Part shown: positions 49,923 through 57,196 of the stretch, one piece after another
Layout of the letters: every line of letters begins with the position of its first letter
Position numbering within the stretch: the stretch's first letter is position 1
From: Chloroflexales bacterium ZM16-3
GTDB lineage: Bacteria > Chloroflexota > Chloroflexia > Chloroflexales > Chloroflexaceae
Assembly: GCA_004138175.2 (NCBI GenBank)
Contig: RYFE02000036.1
Span: 1-57,196, forward strand
Reading direction: 5' to 3'
Length of the DNA: 57,196 nucleotides
Made by a program: the position numbers and the translations under genes
The notes under the pieces: generated by a model
Told to the model about the DNA's origin: nothing
Seen by the model: the letters and a program-made list of their open reading frames with translations, nothing else
Databases searched by the model: none

Positions 49923-51341
49923 ATGGGCGAGGGAGAGCTAGAGCAGCTACAGCTACGTATCGCCGTCCTGGAACGCAATCTCACCGAGGCGAAGGCACAC
50001 GCCGAGATTGTCGAGCGCGAGGCGGCCCTCCAGGTGTCCCGCGCCGTTGAGCTCAACGCGCGGCTCAGCGCCATCCTCTCGATCTGCGCCGCCCTGCTGA
50101 TCAGCCGCGATGTGGACACCGTTGTGCGGCTGGTGGTGCACGAGGCGGCCCACCTCTTCCCTGGAACCAGCGCGGCCCACCTTTTCATGATCGACAGTGA
50201 GCAGAACGCCCTTGTGCTGCGCGCCCCCGGCGACCAGAGCATCGTGCTCAAACAGCCCGGCGAGGGGCTCGCAGGCAAGGCGTTCCTCTCGCCACGGGCG
50301 ATGCTCATGGTCGGCCCTCAGGTCGAGGAAGCCCTGGAAGATTTGAGCCGGGAGCAGATCGCATCGCTGAGCGCGAGCATGGATCACTGGCCGCCCTACA
50401 GCGCCCTGCTTGCGCCGCTGCGCGTCGAGGGCCAGCGCTTCGGCTCCCTCGTGCTCTACGGCGGGGTACACGCTCACCTCTACCACCCGCGCGACCTGCC
50501 CTTCATCCAGGCGCTCGCCGACCTTGCCGCCGTCGCGATCGATGAGCTGAACCAGCACACGCACGCCGCTGCCCTCCAGCGCGACCTCGCCCTCACGCAG
50601 ACGCTCCATGCCGAGGCCGAGGCTCGCCTTAACACCGCCCAGGCCCAGTTGCTCCAGAGCGCCAAGCTGGCTGCTGTCGGCGAGCTCTCCGCCTCGGTGG
50701 CCCACGAGATCAATAACCCGCTCTACGCCGCCCGCAACAGCCTCTACCTCGTCGAGCAGGATCTCGCTGAGGACGCGCCCCAGCGAGCCTTCCTCTCTAT
50801 TGCCCAGCAGGAGCTCGGCCGGATCGCGCGCATCATCACCCGCATGCGCGACTTCTACCGCCCCGCCAAGGCCGAGCTTGCGGCGACGAATATTAACTCG
50901 CTGCTGCGCGAAACGCTGGAGCTCGTGCAGACCCACCTGCGCCATAGTCGCATCAACGCCAACGCCGACCTCAGCGCCGAGATCCCGCTGATTGTCGCTC
51001 ACGCCGACCAGCTGCGCCAGGTGTTTCTCAATATTATCCTCAACGCCTGCGACGCCATGCCCGACGGCGGCGACCTTCGGCTGAAGACCCGGCTCCTCCA
51101 GGCCCGCAGCGAGTCCCCGACGACGATCGCGATCGATATCTGCGACACCGGCATGGGCATCCCCGCCGAGCACCGGCCACACCTCTTCGAGCCGTTCTAC
51201 ACCACCAAGGCCCACGGCACCGGGCTTGGCCTTGCCATCAGCGCCCATATTGTCACCCAGCACGGAGGGCGCATCCTGGTCGAGAGCGAGCGCAATCAGG
51301 GCACGACCTTCAGCATCCTCCTGCCGACGGCCAATGAGTAA
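49923..51341 (+). CDS. GAF-domain sensor histidine kinase, soluble
   Basis: 472 residues with no membrane segment. N-terminal coiled coil (about 1-45), a GAF domain (about 50-205: AHLFMIDSEQNALVLRAPGD ... APLRVEGQRFGSLVLYGGVH), a second short coil, then HisKA with the phospho-His in SASVAHEINNPLYAARN. The HATPase has VFLNIILNACDAMPDGG, DTGMGIPAEHRPHLFEPF and GTGLGLAISAHIV. It probably phosphorylates the divergent OmpR-type regulator. AGGTGA precedes the ATG. A lone receiver follows. Confidence 0.93.
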   Translation: MGEGELEQLQLRIAVLERNLTEAKAHAEIVEREAALQVSRAVELNARLSAILSICAALLISRDVDTVVRLVVHEAAHLFPGTSAAHLFMIDSEQNALVLRAPGDQSIVLKQPGEGLAGKAFLSPRAMLMVGPQVEEALEDLSREQIASLSASMDHWPPYSALLAPLRVEGQRFGSLVLYGGVHAHLYHPRDLPFIQALADLAAVAIDELNQHTHAAALQRDLALTQTLHAEAEARLNTAQAQLLQSAKLAAVGELSASVAHEINNPLYAARNSLYLVEQDLAEDAPQRAFLSIAQQELGRIARIITRMRDFYRPAKAELAATNINSLLRETLELVQTHLRHSRINANADLSAEIPLIVAHADQLRQVFLNIILNACDAMPDGGDLRLKTRLLQARSESPTTIAIDICDTGMGIPAEHRPHLFEPFYTTKAHGTGLGLAISAHIVTQHGGRILVESERNQGTTFSILLPTANE

Positions 51342-51493
51342 TGAATAATCAGGTAGTGTCATCGCTATAAGCGCTATTGCTTCTGGTTATCGCTTCACTA
51401 CAGAAAGTTGCAGCCTCCCACCTTCGTAGGTCTGTCATGGCTGGTACGATATGCCTGGACACCTTTTGTCCATCGGTATTCGAGGATATAGCC

Positions 51494-51919
51494 ATGCCAG
51501 CCAGGCAGATCCAGATATCTGACGACGACCCGGCAGCGGCTTTGATCACGCAGCGTGGACTCCAGTCGCTCCTGGGCAATGCCTATAACGTTATTGTTGC
51601 GCCCACCCCGAACGCGGCGTGGCTCGCCTGCGCCCACGGCAATGTTGACCTGCTGATCGTTGACCCCGGCGCGGGCAGCGGCTCGGCCAGCGCCCTCGTG
51701 CGCGCGATGCACGCCTTTCGCCCCACCACGCCGATCTTTGTCCTCACCGCCTACGATACCCCTGGCCTGCGTGCGAAGATGCGCGACCTCGGCGTCAAGT
51801 ACTACGCCGCCAAGCCAATCGACTTCAAAGATCTGCTGCCGCTCGTGACGACGGCGCTCCGCACCACGCCACTGCCAGAAGCCTTTCCCCTTAGGCTGAA
51901 CGCCCACTGCTCTCGCTAG
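51494..51919 (+). CDS. Stand-alone receiver-domain protein
   Basis: 141 residues. The receiver has an acidic DDD start (residues 9-11), phospho-Asp in DLLIVDPGAG (about 58), switch in IFVLTAYD and Lys in YYAAKPID. There is no output domain. ATG 51494 is chosen because GAGGA lies seven bases upstream and the receiver begins directly; longer starts at 51377 or 51437 are possible. It may be a phosphate sink or diffusible partner of the upstream kinase. Confidence 0.8.
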   Translation: MPARQIQISDDDPAAALITQRGLQSLLGNAYNVIVAPTPNAAWLACAHGNVDLLIVDPGAGSGSASALVRAMHAFRPTTPIFVLTAYDTPGLRAKMRDLGVKYYAAKPIDFKDLLPLVTTALRTTPLPEAFPLRLNAHCSR

Positions 51920-52255
51920 AGCACGGCGCGGAATGGTTGAGCCACTGGGTCGCTATGTGTGCGACTCAAGCTTAACCGTTTCGCTATGTGTATCTTGTAC
52001 AAGGTTTCAGACATCCCTTTCGGGTTCTGATGACGAACAACGAACGGCCAATGACCAATCACGCAGGTCGGGGCGTGATTGGTCATTGGTCGCTCGTCGT
52101 TGGTCGTTCGTCATTCGTTGAATCCAACTGGCAATGAATTCTAGAGCGCGGTACTATAGCACTGAGCAGAATGCTTGAACCACTGAGTCACTAAACTTTG
52201 TTATTGTCCTTGATCGTGGCACCACCCTCACGACAGACATAACCACGAGGACACG
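51920..52255. other. Intergenic region with a TTGGTCG-type heptamer array, no gene
   Basis: 336 bases. 52030-52115 is an inverted array of degenerate 7-base units (GACGAAC, AACGAAC, GACCAAT against ATTGGTC, CGTTGGT, CGTTCGT) around CAGGTCGGGG. CACTGAG-type short repeats follow (52160-52195), and GAGGA before 52256 is the ribosome site of the peptidase. Confidence 0.75.
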
Positions 52256-54544
52256 ATGAAACAAACACCTCCCTCGCTCGGGAACGCTGGCACGCCACAG
52301 CGTAGATCACCTCGGCTAAAGCTCATGCTGCTCGCCTGTCTCGCCCTCCTGCTCTTCGGCGGAGCCCTGCCGCGCTCCCGCAGCGTCGTCGCCAGCGCCC
52401 AAGGAGATCTCCCCGATAGCTACCAGGCAACCCTTACGCAGGTGCGTGCCCTCATAAGCGCCCCCGAAGCCCTCCAGGTGCAGCGCACCCCCGACGGCGG
52501 GTTCTTTGTTGATCTCCAGGGAAGCCGCCAGTTTCTCCTGCTAACCCGCACTGATGCGCAAGGCCGCCTGATCACCCGCTGCGTCGGCAGCGTCGAGGAG
52601 GCCGCCGCCTTCCTGAGCGGCGACACGCCCCTGCTGGCCGAGCCGCTCAGCGCTGCAGAGGCCGCAATCCACCAGATCATCGAGCGCACTCCCGTGCAGC
52701 GCCGGGCCGCCCTCGCCGCCAGCCAGACCCAGATCAGCATCAATGTGAAGGATCTGGCCGGCGAGGGCTTCAACGATCCGACTCCAGCCACGCCGGTGGG
52801 CGGCAACACCGGCACGACGATCGGCGAGCAGCGCCTGATCGCTTTTACATATGCGGCCAGCATCTGGGCCGACTACCTCCAGAGCACGGTGCCGATCATT
52901 ATCGACGCAGGCTTCGATCCGCTTGACTGCAATGTCCTTGGCGCGGCTGGCCCACAAGTGCTCTACTCCAACTTCACGCCGAGCGGGTATAACCCTGGCC
53001 CCGAGTACGCCAATACATTGTATGTCGAGGCGCTGGCCAACAAGCGGGCTGGCCACGACCTAGGCCCAAGCAGTAGCGATATCGGTGCCACATTCAACAG
53101 TGCATTCGGCACGTCCGGATGTGGCGGGGGCGGCTGGTACTACGGCCTGGATCACCAGGAATCGGATACTGAAGCCGATCTGGTGGCCGTGCTACTCCAC
53201 GAGATCGGCCATGGGCTGGGGTTTATCAGCCTGGTGAGCACAAGCGCCAACACCTACGGCATGAACTTCCCCTACTACACAAACCCCGCGAAGAACCAGG
53301 ATGACATCTGGAACTACTTCCTCTACGACAACAACATCGGCAAGCTCTTTAAGGATATGACCGTCGCCGAGCGCGCTAGGGCGATCACCGACACCAAAGC
53401 GCTCGTCTGGAGCGGCCCGGCTGTCACCGCGGCCGCCCGCAACTTTCTGCAGGCATCGCCTGTGCTCACGATCACCACGCCCCCAGCGGTGAGTGGGCGG
53501 TATGAACTGGGGCTCGCCTCGTTCGGCACGCCGGTGCAGAACCCGCCCCTCGTCGGCACGCTGGTGGCCGCCATCGACCCCGACACCGACGGTGCGGGCA
53601 CAGCCGACACGATCTTCGATGCCTGCTCACCGATCAGCAATGTCGCCGCCCTCACCGGCAAAATTGCCCTGATCGACCGGGGCACCTGCGCCTTCACTGA
53701 CAAGGTGCGGCACGCGCAGGAGGCAGGCGCAGTCGCAGCTATCATCGCCAATAACCAGTCGGGCGACCCGCCCCAGATGATCGGCAGCGACGCGACAATC
53801 AGCATTCCGGCTGTTTCGATAACCCAAGCCAATGGCGCGACTCTGCGTGCGGCGCTTATCCCTGGCCCAGTCAGCGCCCAGATCGGCCTGGATCCGAGCC
53901 AACTGGCTGGCACCGACAGCGCTGGCCGGGTATTGATGTATGCACCATCGGCGATCTCGCTCGGCTCCTCAGTGTCGCACTTCGATATAAGCACAGTTCC
54001 CAACCTGCTTATGGAGCCCGCCATTAACCCCGATATCGGCCAGAGTCCCGATCTGACCGACGAGCTGCTGCGCGACATCGGCTGGTACCCAGACGTCAAC
54101 TATAACGGGATACCTGATACCAGCGAGCTTGATCTTGGCCTGGCTCTGACTGCAACGCCCAGCCAACTCCTTAACGTGGGCAGTGCCGTGACGCTGACGC
54201 TGACGATCACCAGCAGCGGGCTGATTGCTGCTAGCGCGGCCCATATTGTCGATAGCTTCCCCAGCCAGCTCGGGGCGATCACCTGGGAGGCCAGCTACAG
54301 CGGCGGGGCCAGCGGGCCAGCGAGCGGCAGTGGCAATATCGACTTCACGCTGGCCATGCCTAGCGGGAGCCAGGCGACGTTTGTGATCCGTGCGACGGTG
54401 GTGGGCCAGGCGCTAATTATCACCAATACCGCCAGCGTCACCTCCAGCGGGGAGGAGATTGACGTGGCGACGGCTAATAACCAGGCCACCGTCCAACTCT
54501 CGCTCGTTGCCAGCACGACCTTTCTGCCAATGGTCATGCGATGA
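52256..54544 (+). CDS. Secreted zinc metallopeptidase with PA and DUF11-like domains
   Basis: 762 residues. Signal peptide (about residues 20-45, LMLLACLALLLFGGALP), then a zincin catalytic domain with HEIGHGLGF (about residues 320-328) as zinc motif. A protease-associated domain is recognisable (ALTGKIALIDRGTCAFTDKV, about 463-482, and AGAVAAIIANNQ), inserted before the end of the catalytic part (DLTDELLRDIGWYPD). A DUF11-like beta domain (about 625-750) and the tail FLPMVMR follow. Export is certain in type; anchoring through the C-tail is inferred. GAGGA precedes the ATG. Confidence 0.88.
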   Translation: MKQTPPSLGNAGTPQRRSPRLKLMLLACLALLLFGGALPRSRSVVASAQGDLPDSYQATLTQVRALISAPEALQVQRTPDGGFFVDLQGSRQFLLLTRTDAQGRLITRCVGSVEEAAAFLSGDTPLLAEPLSAAEAAIHQIIERTPVQRRAALAASQTQISINVKDLAGEGFNDPTPATPVGGNTGTTIGEQRLIAFTYAASIWADYLQSTVPIIIDAGFDPLDCNVLGAAGPQVLYSNFTPSGYNPGPEYANTLYVEALANKRAGHDLGPSSSDIGATFNSAFGTSGCGGGGWYYGLDHQESDTEADLVAVLLHEIGHGLGFISLVSTSANTYGMNFPYYTNPAKNQDDIWNYFLYDNNIGKLFKDMTVAERARAITDTKALVWSGPAVTAAARNFLQASPVLTITTPPAVSGRYELGLASFGTPVQNPPLVGTLVAAIDPDTDGAGTADTIFDACSPISNVAALTGKIALIDRGTCAFTDKVRHAQEAGAVAAIIANNQSGDPPQMIGSDATISIPAVSITQANGATLRAALIPGPVSAQIGLDPSQLAGTDSAGRVLMYAPSAISLGSSVSHFDISTVPNLLMEPAINPDIGQSPDLTDELLRDIGWYPDVNYNGIPDTSELDLGLALTATPSQLLNVGSAVTLTLTITSSGLIAASAAHIVDSFPSQLGAITWEASYSGGASGPASGSGNIDFTLAMPSGSQATFVIRATVVGQALIITNTASVTSSGEEIDVATANNQATVQLSLVASTTFLPMVMR

Positions 54545-54563
54545 GAGGTGCAGAAGAGGTTGG

Positions 54564-54706
54564 GCTGTTGCAACGTCTTGTGGCTGCGCCCCAGACCCTG
54601 CTTTTTGTTGGGTTTGGGCGACGAAGCCGCCCAAACCCAACAAAAAAATACTGCGGGGGCGGCGAAGCCGCCCCGCACCCCCACCGGGAGGTGACGTTGC
54701 AACAGC
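54564..54706. mobile_element. 143-bp hairpin element with GCTGTTGCAACGTC ends, copy 2
   Basis: Perfect 14-bp terminal inverted repeats (54564-54577 / 54693-54706) enclose the same internal hairpins as at 45242: GTTGGGTTTGGGCGAC-type stem with T- and A-runs, then GCGGGGGCGGC / GCCGCCCCGC. No coding sequence. It may terminate transcription from the peptidase gene. Confidence 0.86.
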
Positions 54707-54747
54707 CCTGGCTATAGAGCCAGGGCTGCGTCGAAGCAGAAGGCGTC

Positions 54748-54756
54748 TATGGTATG
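54748..54756 (+). promoter_or_regulatory. Extended -10 promoter of the small membrane protein gene
   Basis: TGGTATGAT (TATGAT at 54751-54756) lies 26 bases before the ATG, giving a very short leader. Confidence 0.5.
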
Positions 54757-54782
54757 ATAGTTGCAATCTCTGGGAGTTACCG

Positions 54783-55142
54783 ATGCGTGGGTTTCAGCTC
54801 GACTGGCGCTGGGTCGCCCTGATCATTTTTATTGCCCTGCTGGCTAACGGGCGCTCGCTGCCCTGGCCCGTAACGGCGCTGGCATTAGGCGGCGGCGGAG
54901 TCTACCTGCTCGTCATGAGCTGGCGATCTGCGGGCCTCGGCGGGCGGGGCGGCGGCGGCGGGCGCGGGCGCGTCACCTACTGGCGCGGCCAGCGCATTGA
55001 GATGCCGGGCACGCCCCGGCGGCGGCCTGCGGCGTGGAGCGAGCTTGCGCCCGCCGTCGTCTATGCACTGATCGGACTGGCCTTATTGTTTGGGGCCATC
55101 AGTATCGTTCTGAACCAGGTTCTGCTGCCTGGCGTCGTGTAG
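54783..55142 (+). CDS. Small membrane protein of unknown function
   Basis: 119 residues. Two N-terminal membrane helices (about 10-24 and 28-46), a Gly/Arg-rich cytoplasmic loop ([20 protein letters not shown], about 52-71) with a RGQRIEMPG motif, and a third helix at the C-terminus (about 88-112). I do not recognise the family. GGGAG lies ahead of the ATG. Confidence 0.75.
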   Translation: MRGFQLDWRWVALIIFIALLANGRSLPWPVTALALGGGGVYLLVMSWRSAGLGGRGGGGGRGRVTYWRGQRIEMPGTPRRRPAAWSELAPAVVYALIGLALLFGAISIVLNQVLLPGVV

Positions 55143-55171
55143 GTCAAATCCTAATTATCCAGGGCAGAATC

Positions 55172-55207
55172 CACAGGGGGTGGTACCTTGCGGCACCACC
55201 CCCTGTG
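55172..55207 (+). terminator. 13-bp hairpin after the small membrane protein gene
   Basis: CACAGGGGGTGGT (55172-55184) pairs perfectly with ACCACCCCCTGTG (55195-55207). No T-run follows. It probably marks the end of the upstream transcript. Confidence 0.6.
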
Positions 55208-55320
55208 AAGAGAGGAGAAGGAGATGTGCAGAGTATAGCATCTTCCTCTGGGCATGCATGTGTTCTAGATCACATATCTGATTAAATCGGCTTAATCTTT
55301 TTCTCCGAGGCTTAACACTC

Positions 55321-57081
55321 ATGATCGCAAGCGGCCTGTTCCAGCGAAAGCGGCTGATCACCGAGCGGCAGGACGAGCTGCTCACCGAGCTGCGGGCGCT
55401 CATCGAGCGGCTCCGCGCCGGGTTCGAGCGCTTCGGCGCAGACACCGACCCCAGCGACATCCGCACGCTCAACGATCTCCTGGAGCATCTCGAAGAGCTG
55501 TTCCTGATCGTCGTGGCTGGCGAGTTCAACGCGGGCAAGTCCAGCTTCCTGAACGCCCTGCTCGGCGATCATGTGCTCCCCGAGGGCGTCACGCCCACTA
55601 CCGACACGATCACCCTGCTCCAGTACGGCGAGCAGCCCAGCAGCGAGATGCGATCCAACGGCCTGCGCATCCACACCCACCCCGCCGAGGTGCTGCGCCA
55701 GCTGAGCATTGTGGACACGCCCGGCACCAACGCGGTGATCCGCCAGCACGAGAAGCTCACCCGCGACTTCATCCCGCGTGCCGACCTGGTGCTCTTCGCC
55801 ACCTCGGCAGACCGCCCCTTCACCGAGAGCGAGCGCGGCTTCCTTGCCCTGATCAAAGAGTGGGGCAAGAAGATCGTGATCATCCTCAACAAGATCGACA
55901 TCCTCACCCCCGACGAGCTCACTCAGGTGCTCGGATTCGTCCGCGAGAATGCCCGAGACCTGCTGGGCGTCACCCCGGACATCTTCCCGATCTCGGCGCG
56001 CGAGGCGGTGCGCGCCCGCAGCACCGGCGGGGTCGAGGGCGAGGAGCTCTGGGCCGGCAGCCGCTTCAGCGCCGTCGAGGAGTACATCATCGATCACCTG
56101 GACGAGGAGGCCCGCGTGCGGCTGAAGCTGCTCGCGCCGCTCGGGGTGGCCCAGCGCCTGGCCCGCAAGTACCTCCAGGTGACGGAGGTGCGCCTAGAGA
56201 CGCTGCGCGATGATCTGGCCACGATTGAGAATATTGAGCAGCAGATCGCGGTCTACCGCGAGGATCTGAAGAACGATGTGCAGTACTACCTCAACGAGGT
56301 CGATGCGATCATGCGCCAGCTCGTCGAGCGTGGCGACCAGTTCTTCGAGGAGCACATCCGGCTGACCCGTCTGCCCGACCTGATGAACGGCGACAAGCTG
56401 CGGGTGGCCTTCGAGCGCGAGGTGGTCGGCGAGGTCAGCCAGCAGATCGACCAGAAGATGCACACCATGATCGACTGGATGATCGAGAAGAACCTGCGGC
56501 TCCAGCAGAGCAACGACGAGTACATTAAGCGGCGGGCCTCGCAGCACAGCGAGAAGATCATCGGCGATGTGGGCGGCACCTTTGACTACAACCGCAAGAC
56601 CATGCTCGACACGGTCGGTCGGGCGGCCAGCGAGGTGGTGGCCACCTACGACAAAGAGACCGAGTCGCAGCTGCTGGTGGACGAGGTGCGGGCCTCGCTG
56701 GCGGCGACGGCGCTGGCCGAGGTTGGCGCGGTGGGGCTGGGCGCGCTGCTGGTGGCCCTGTTCCACACCGCGCTGCTGGATATGACCGGCATCCTGGCGG
56801 CGACGCTGGTGGCGGCGGGCGGGTTCGCGTTGCTGCCGGCGAAGCGGCGGCAGGCGAAGAAGGCCCTGCGCGAGCGGGTGGGCGAGCTGCGCGAGCAGCT
56901 ACGCAGCAGCGTAGAGCGCCAGTTCGAGCGCGAGGTTGAGCGCTCGCTCGGCCAGATCCACGAGCGCAACGCGCCCTTCACCCGCTTTGTGCGGTCGCAG
57001 CGCGGCCAGCTCAGCGAGCTCCAGCAGGTTTTCACCGACAACGACGTCGGCCTGGAGCAGCTGCGCAAAGAGATCGCGTAG
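55321..57081 (+). CDS. Dynamin-like GTPase
   Basis: 586 residues of the bacterial dynamin-like family, large GTPases that remodel membranes. G1 GEFNAGKSS (about residues 66-74), G2 region GVTPTTDTIT, G3 DTPGTN (about 134-139), G4 NKIDIL (about 191-196). A long helical stalk (about 290-470) follows. A hydrophobic paddle-like region (about 475-520: VGLGALLVALFHTALLDMTG, ILAATLVAAGGFALLP) suggests membrane insertion, and a final coiled coil closes the protein. It is encoded alone, without the usual paired second dynamin. GAGG lies ahead of the ATG. Confidence 0.92.
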   Translation: MIASGLFQRKRLITERQDELLTELRALIERLRAGFERFGADTDPSDIRTLNDLLEHLEELFLIVVAGEFNAGKSSFLNALLGDHVLPEGVTPTTDTITLLQYGEQPSSEMRSNGLRIHTHPAEVLRQLSIVDTPGTNAVIRQHEKLTRDFIPRADLVLFATSADRPFTESERGFLALIKEWGKKIVIILNKIDILTPDELTQVLGFVRENARDLLGVTPDIFPISAREAVRARSTGGVEGEELWAGSRFSAVEEYIIDHLDEEARVRLKLLAPLGVAQRLARKYLQVTEVRLETLRDDLATIENIEQQIAVYREDLKNDVQYYLNEVDAIMRQLVERGDQFFEEHIRLTRLPDLMNGDKLRVAFEREVVGEVSQQIDQKMHTMIDWMIEKNLRLQQSNDEYIKRRASQHSEKIIGDVGGTFDYNRKTMLDTVGRAASEVVATYDKETESQLLVDEVRASLAATALAEVGAVGLGALLVALFHTALLDMTGILAATLVAAGGFALLPAKRRQAKKALRERVGELREQLRSSVERQFEREVERSLGQIHERNAPFTRFVRSQRGQLSELQQVFTDNDVGLEQLRKEIA

Positions 57082-57083
57082 GA

Positions 57084-57160
57084 ATCACAGAGGCACTGAA
57101 TCACAGAGGCACTGAAGGTCTACCTTCAGTGCCTCTGTGATTCAGTGCCTCTGTGCTAGC
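57084..57160. terminator. Inverted AATCACAGAGGCACTG repeat after the dynamin gene
   Basis: Two tandem AATCACAGAGGCACTG units are followed, after AAGGTCTACCTT, by their inverted complements. The long hairpin begins right after the stop codon. Beyond 57160 nothing was recognised. Confidence 0.8.
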
Positions 57161-57196
57161 ATCTACCCAATCGAGTGTGGTTGTGTGTGGATCGTG

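Overview
The window (57,196 bases, GC-rich) looks like chromosome from a filamentous Chloroflexota bacterium (class Chloroflexia, Roseiflexus/Chloroflexus/Kouleothrix-like). I infer this from protein style, very high GC at third codon positions, abundant intergenic palindromic repeats, secreted proteins with C-terminal (Y/F)LPxVxR-type tails, and Chloroflexota-type kinases and lipoproteins. The genus cannot be fixed by eye. No tRNA, rRNA, CRISPR array, prophage or replication origin was seen.

Layout. 1-3770: the end of tuf, then secE-nusG-rplK-rplA-(L10 leader)-rplJ-rplL, closed by a strong terminator. 3832-7550: a P-loop NTPase/helical-repeat gene split by a frameshift and a decayed NarL-type regulator. 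7867-13700: a DUF1566 lipoprotein, a DUF255 thioredoxin-fold protein, a REP-associated transposase with its REP palindromes, and tsaD. 13733-20363, minus strand: an inositol-phosphatase-like histidinol phosphatase, a large hybrid histidine kinase, hisC and a secreted GH5 glycosidase. 20878-25567: an orphan adenine methyltransferase, a compact kinase, a histidine-acid phosphatase and a transcobalamin-like secreted pair. 25680-34173: DUF3095, a GH13 maltodextrinase, gltX, a CoA-transferase and a degenerate M20 peptidase homologue. 34379-41456: a peptide/oligopeptide ABC importer (lipoprotein, two permeases, two ATPases) under one clear promoter with an overlapping operator-like palindrome. 41523-45206: coaE, an MTA/SAH-deaminase fused to a CYTH domain, a tiny arginine-rich gene and sufE. 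45397-48622: a three-gene cassette with a caspase/gingipain-like protease. 48791-51919: a divergent two-component pair plus a lone receiver. 52256-57081: a secreted zinc metallopeptidase, a small membrane protein and a dynamin-like GTPase.

The most notable points are these. The importer's solute-binding lipoprotein has its two halves in swapped order (a circular permutation), and its partner permease has an unusually large external loop. The caspase-like protease shares its C-terminal domain with a small protein encoded in the same operon. A 115-123 bp palindromic MITE is caught twice with perfect 8-bp target duplications; one copy breaks the RAYT gene and the other splits a heptamer array. 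Inverted tandem arrays built on at least six different 7-bp units share one architecture; one lies inside tsaD and others encode the ends of hisC and the methyltransferase.

Intergenic space is dominated by at least seven families of palindromic repeats. Many sit directly at stop codons and probably act as transcript ends.
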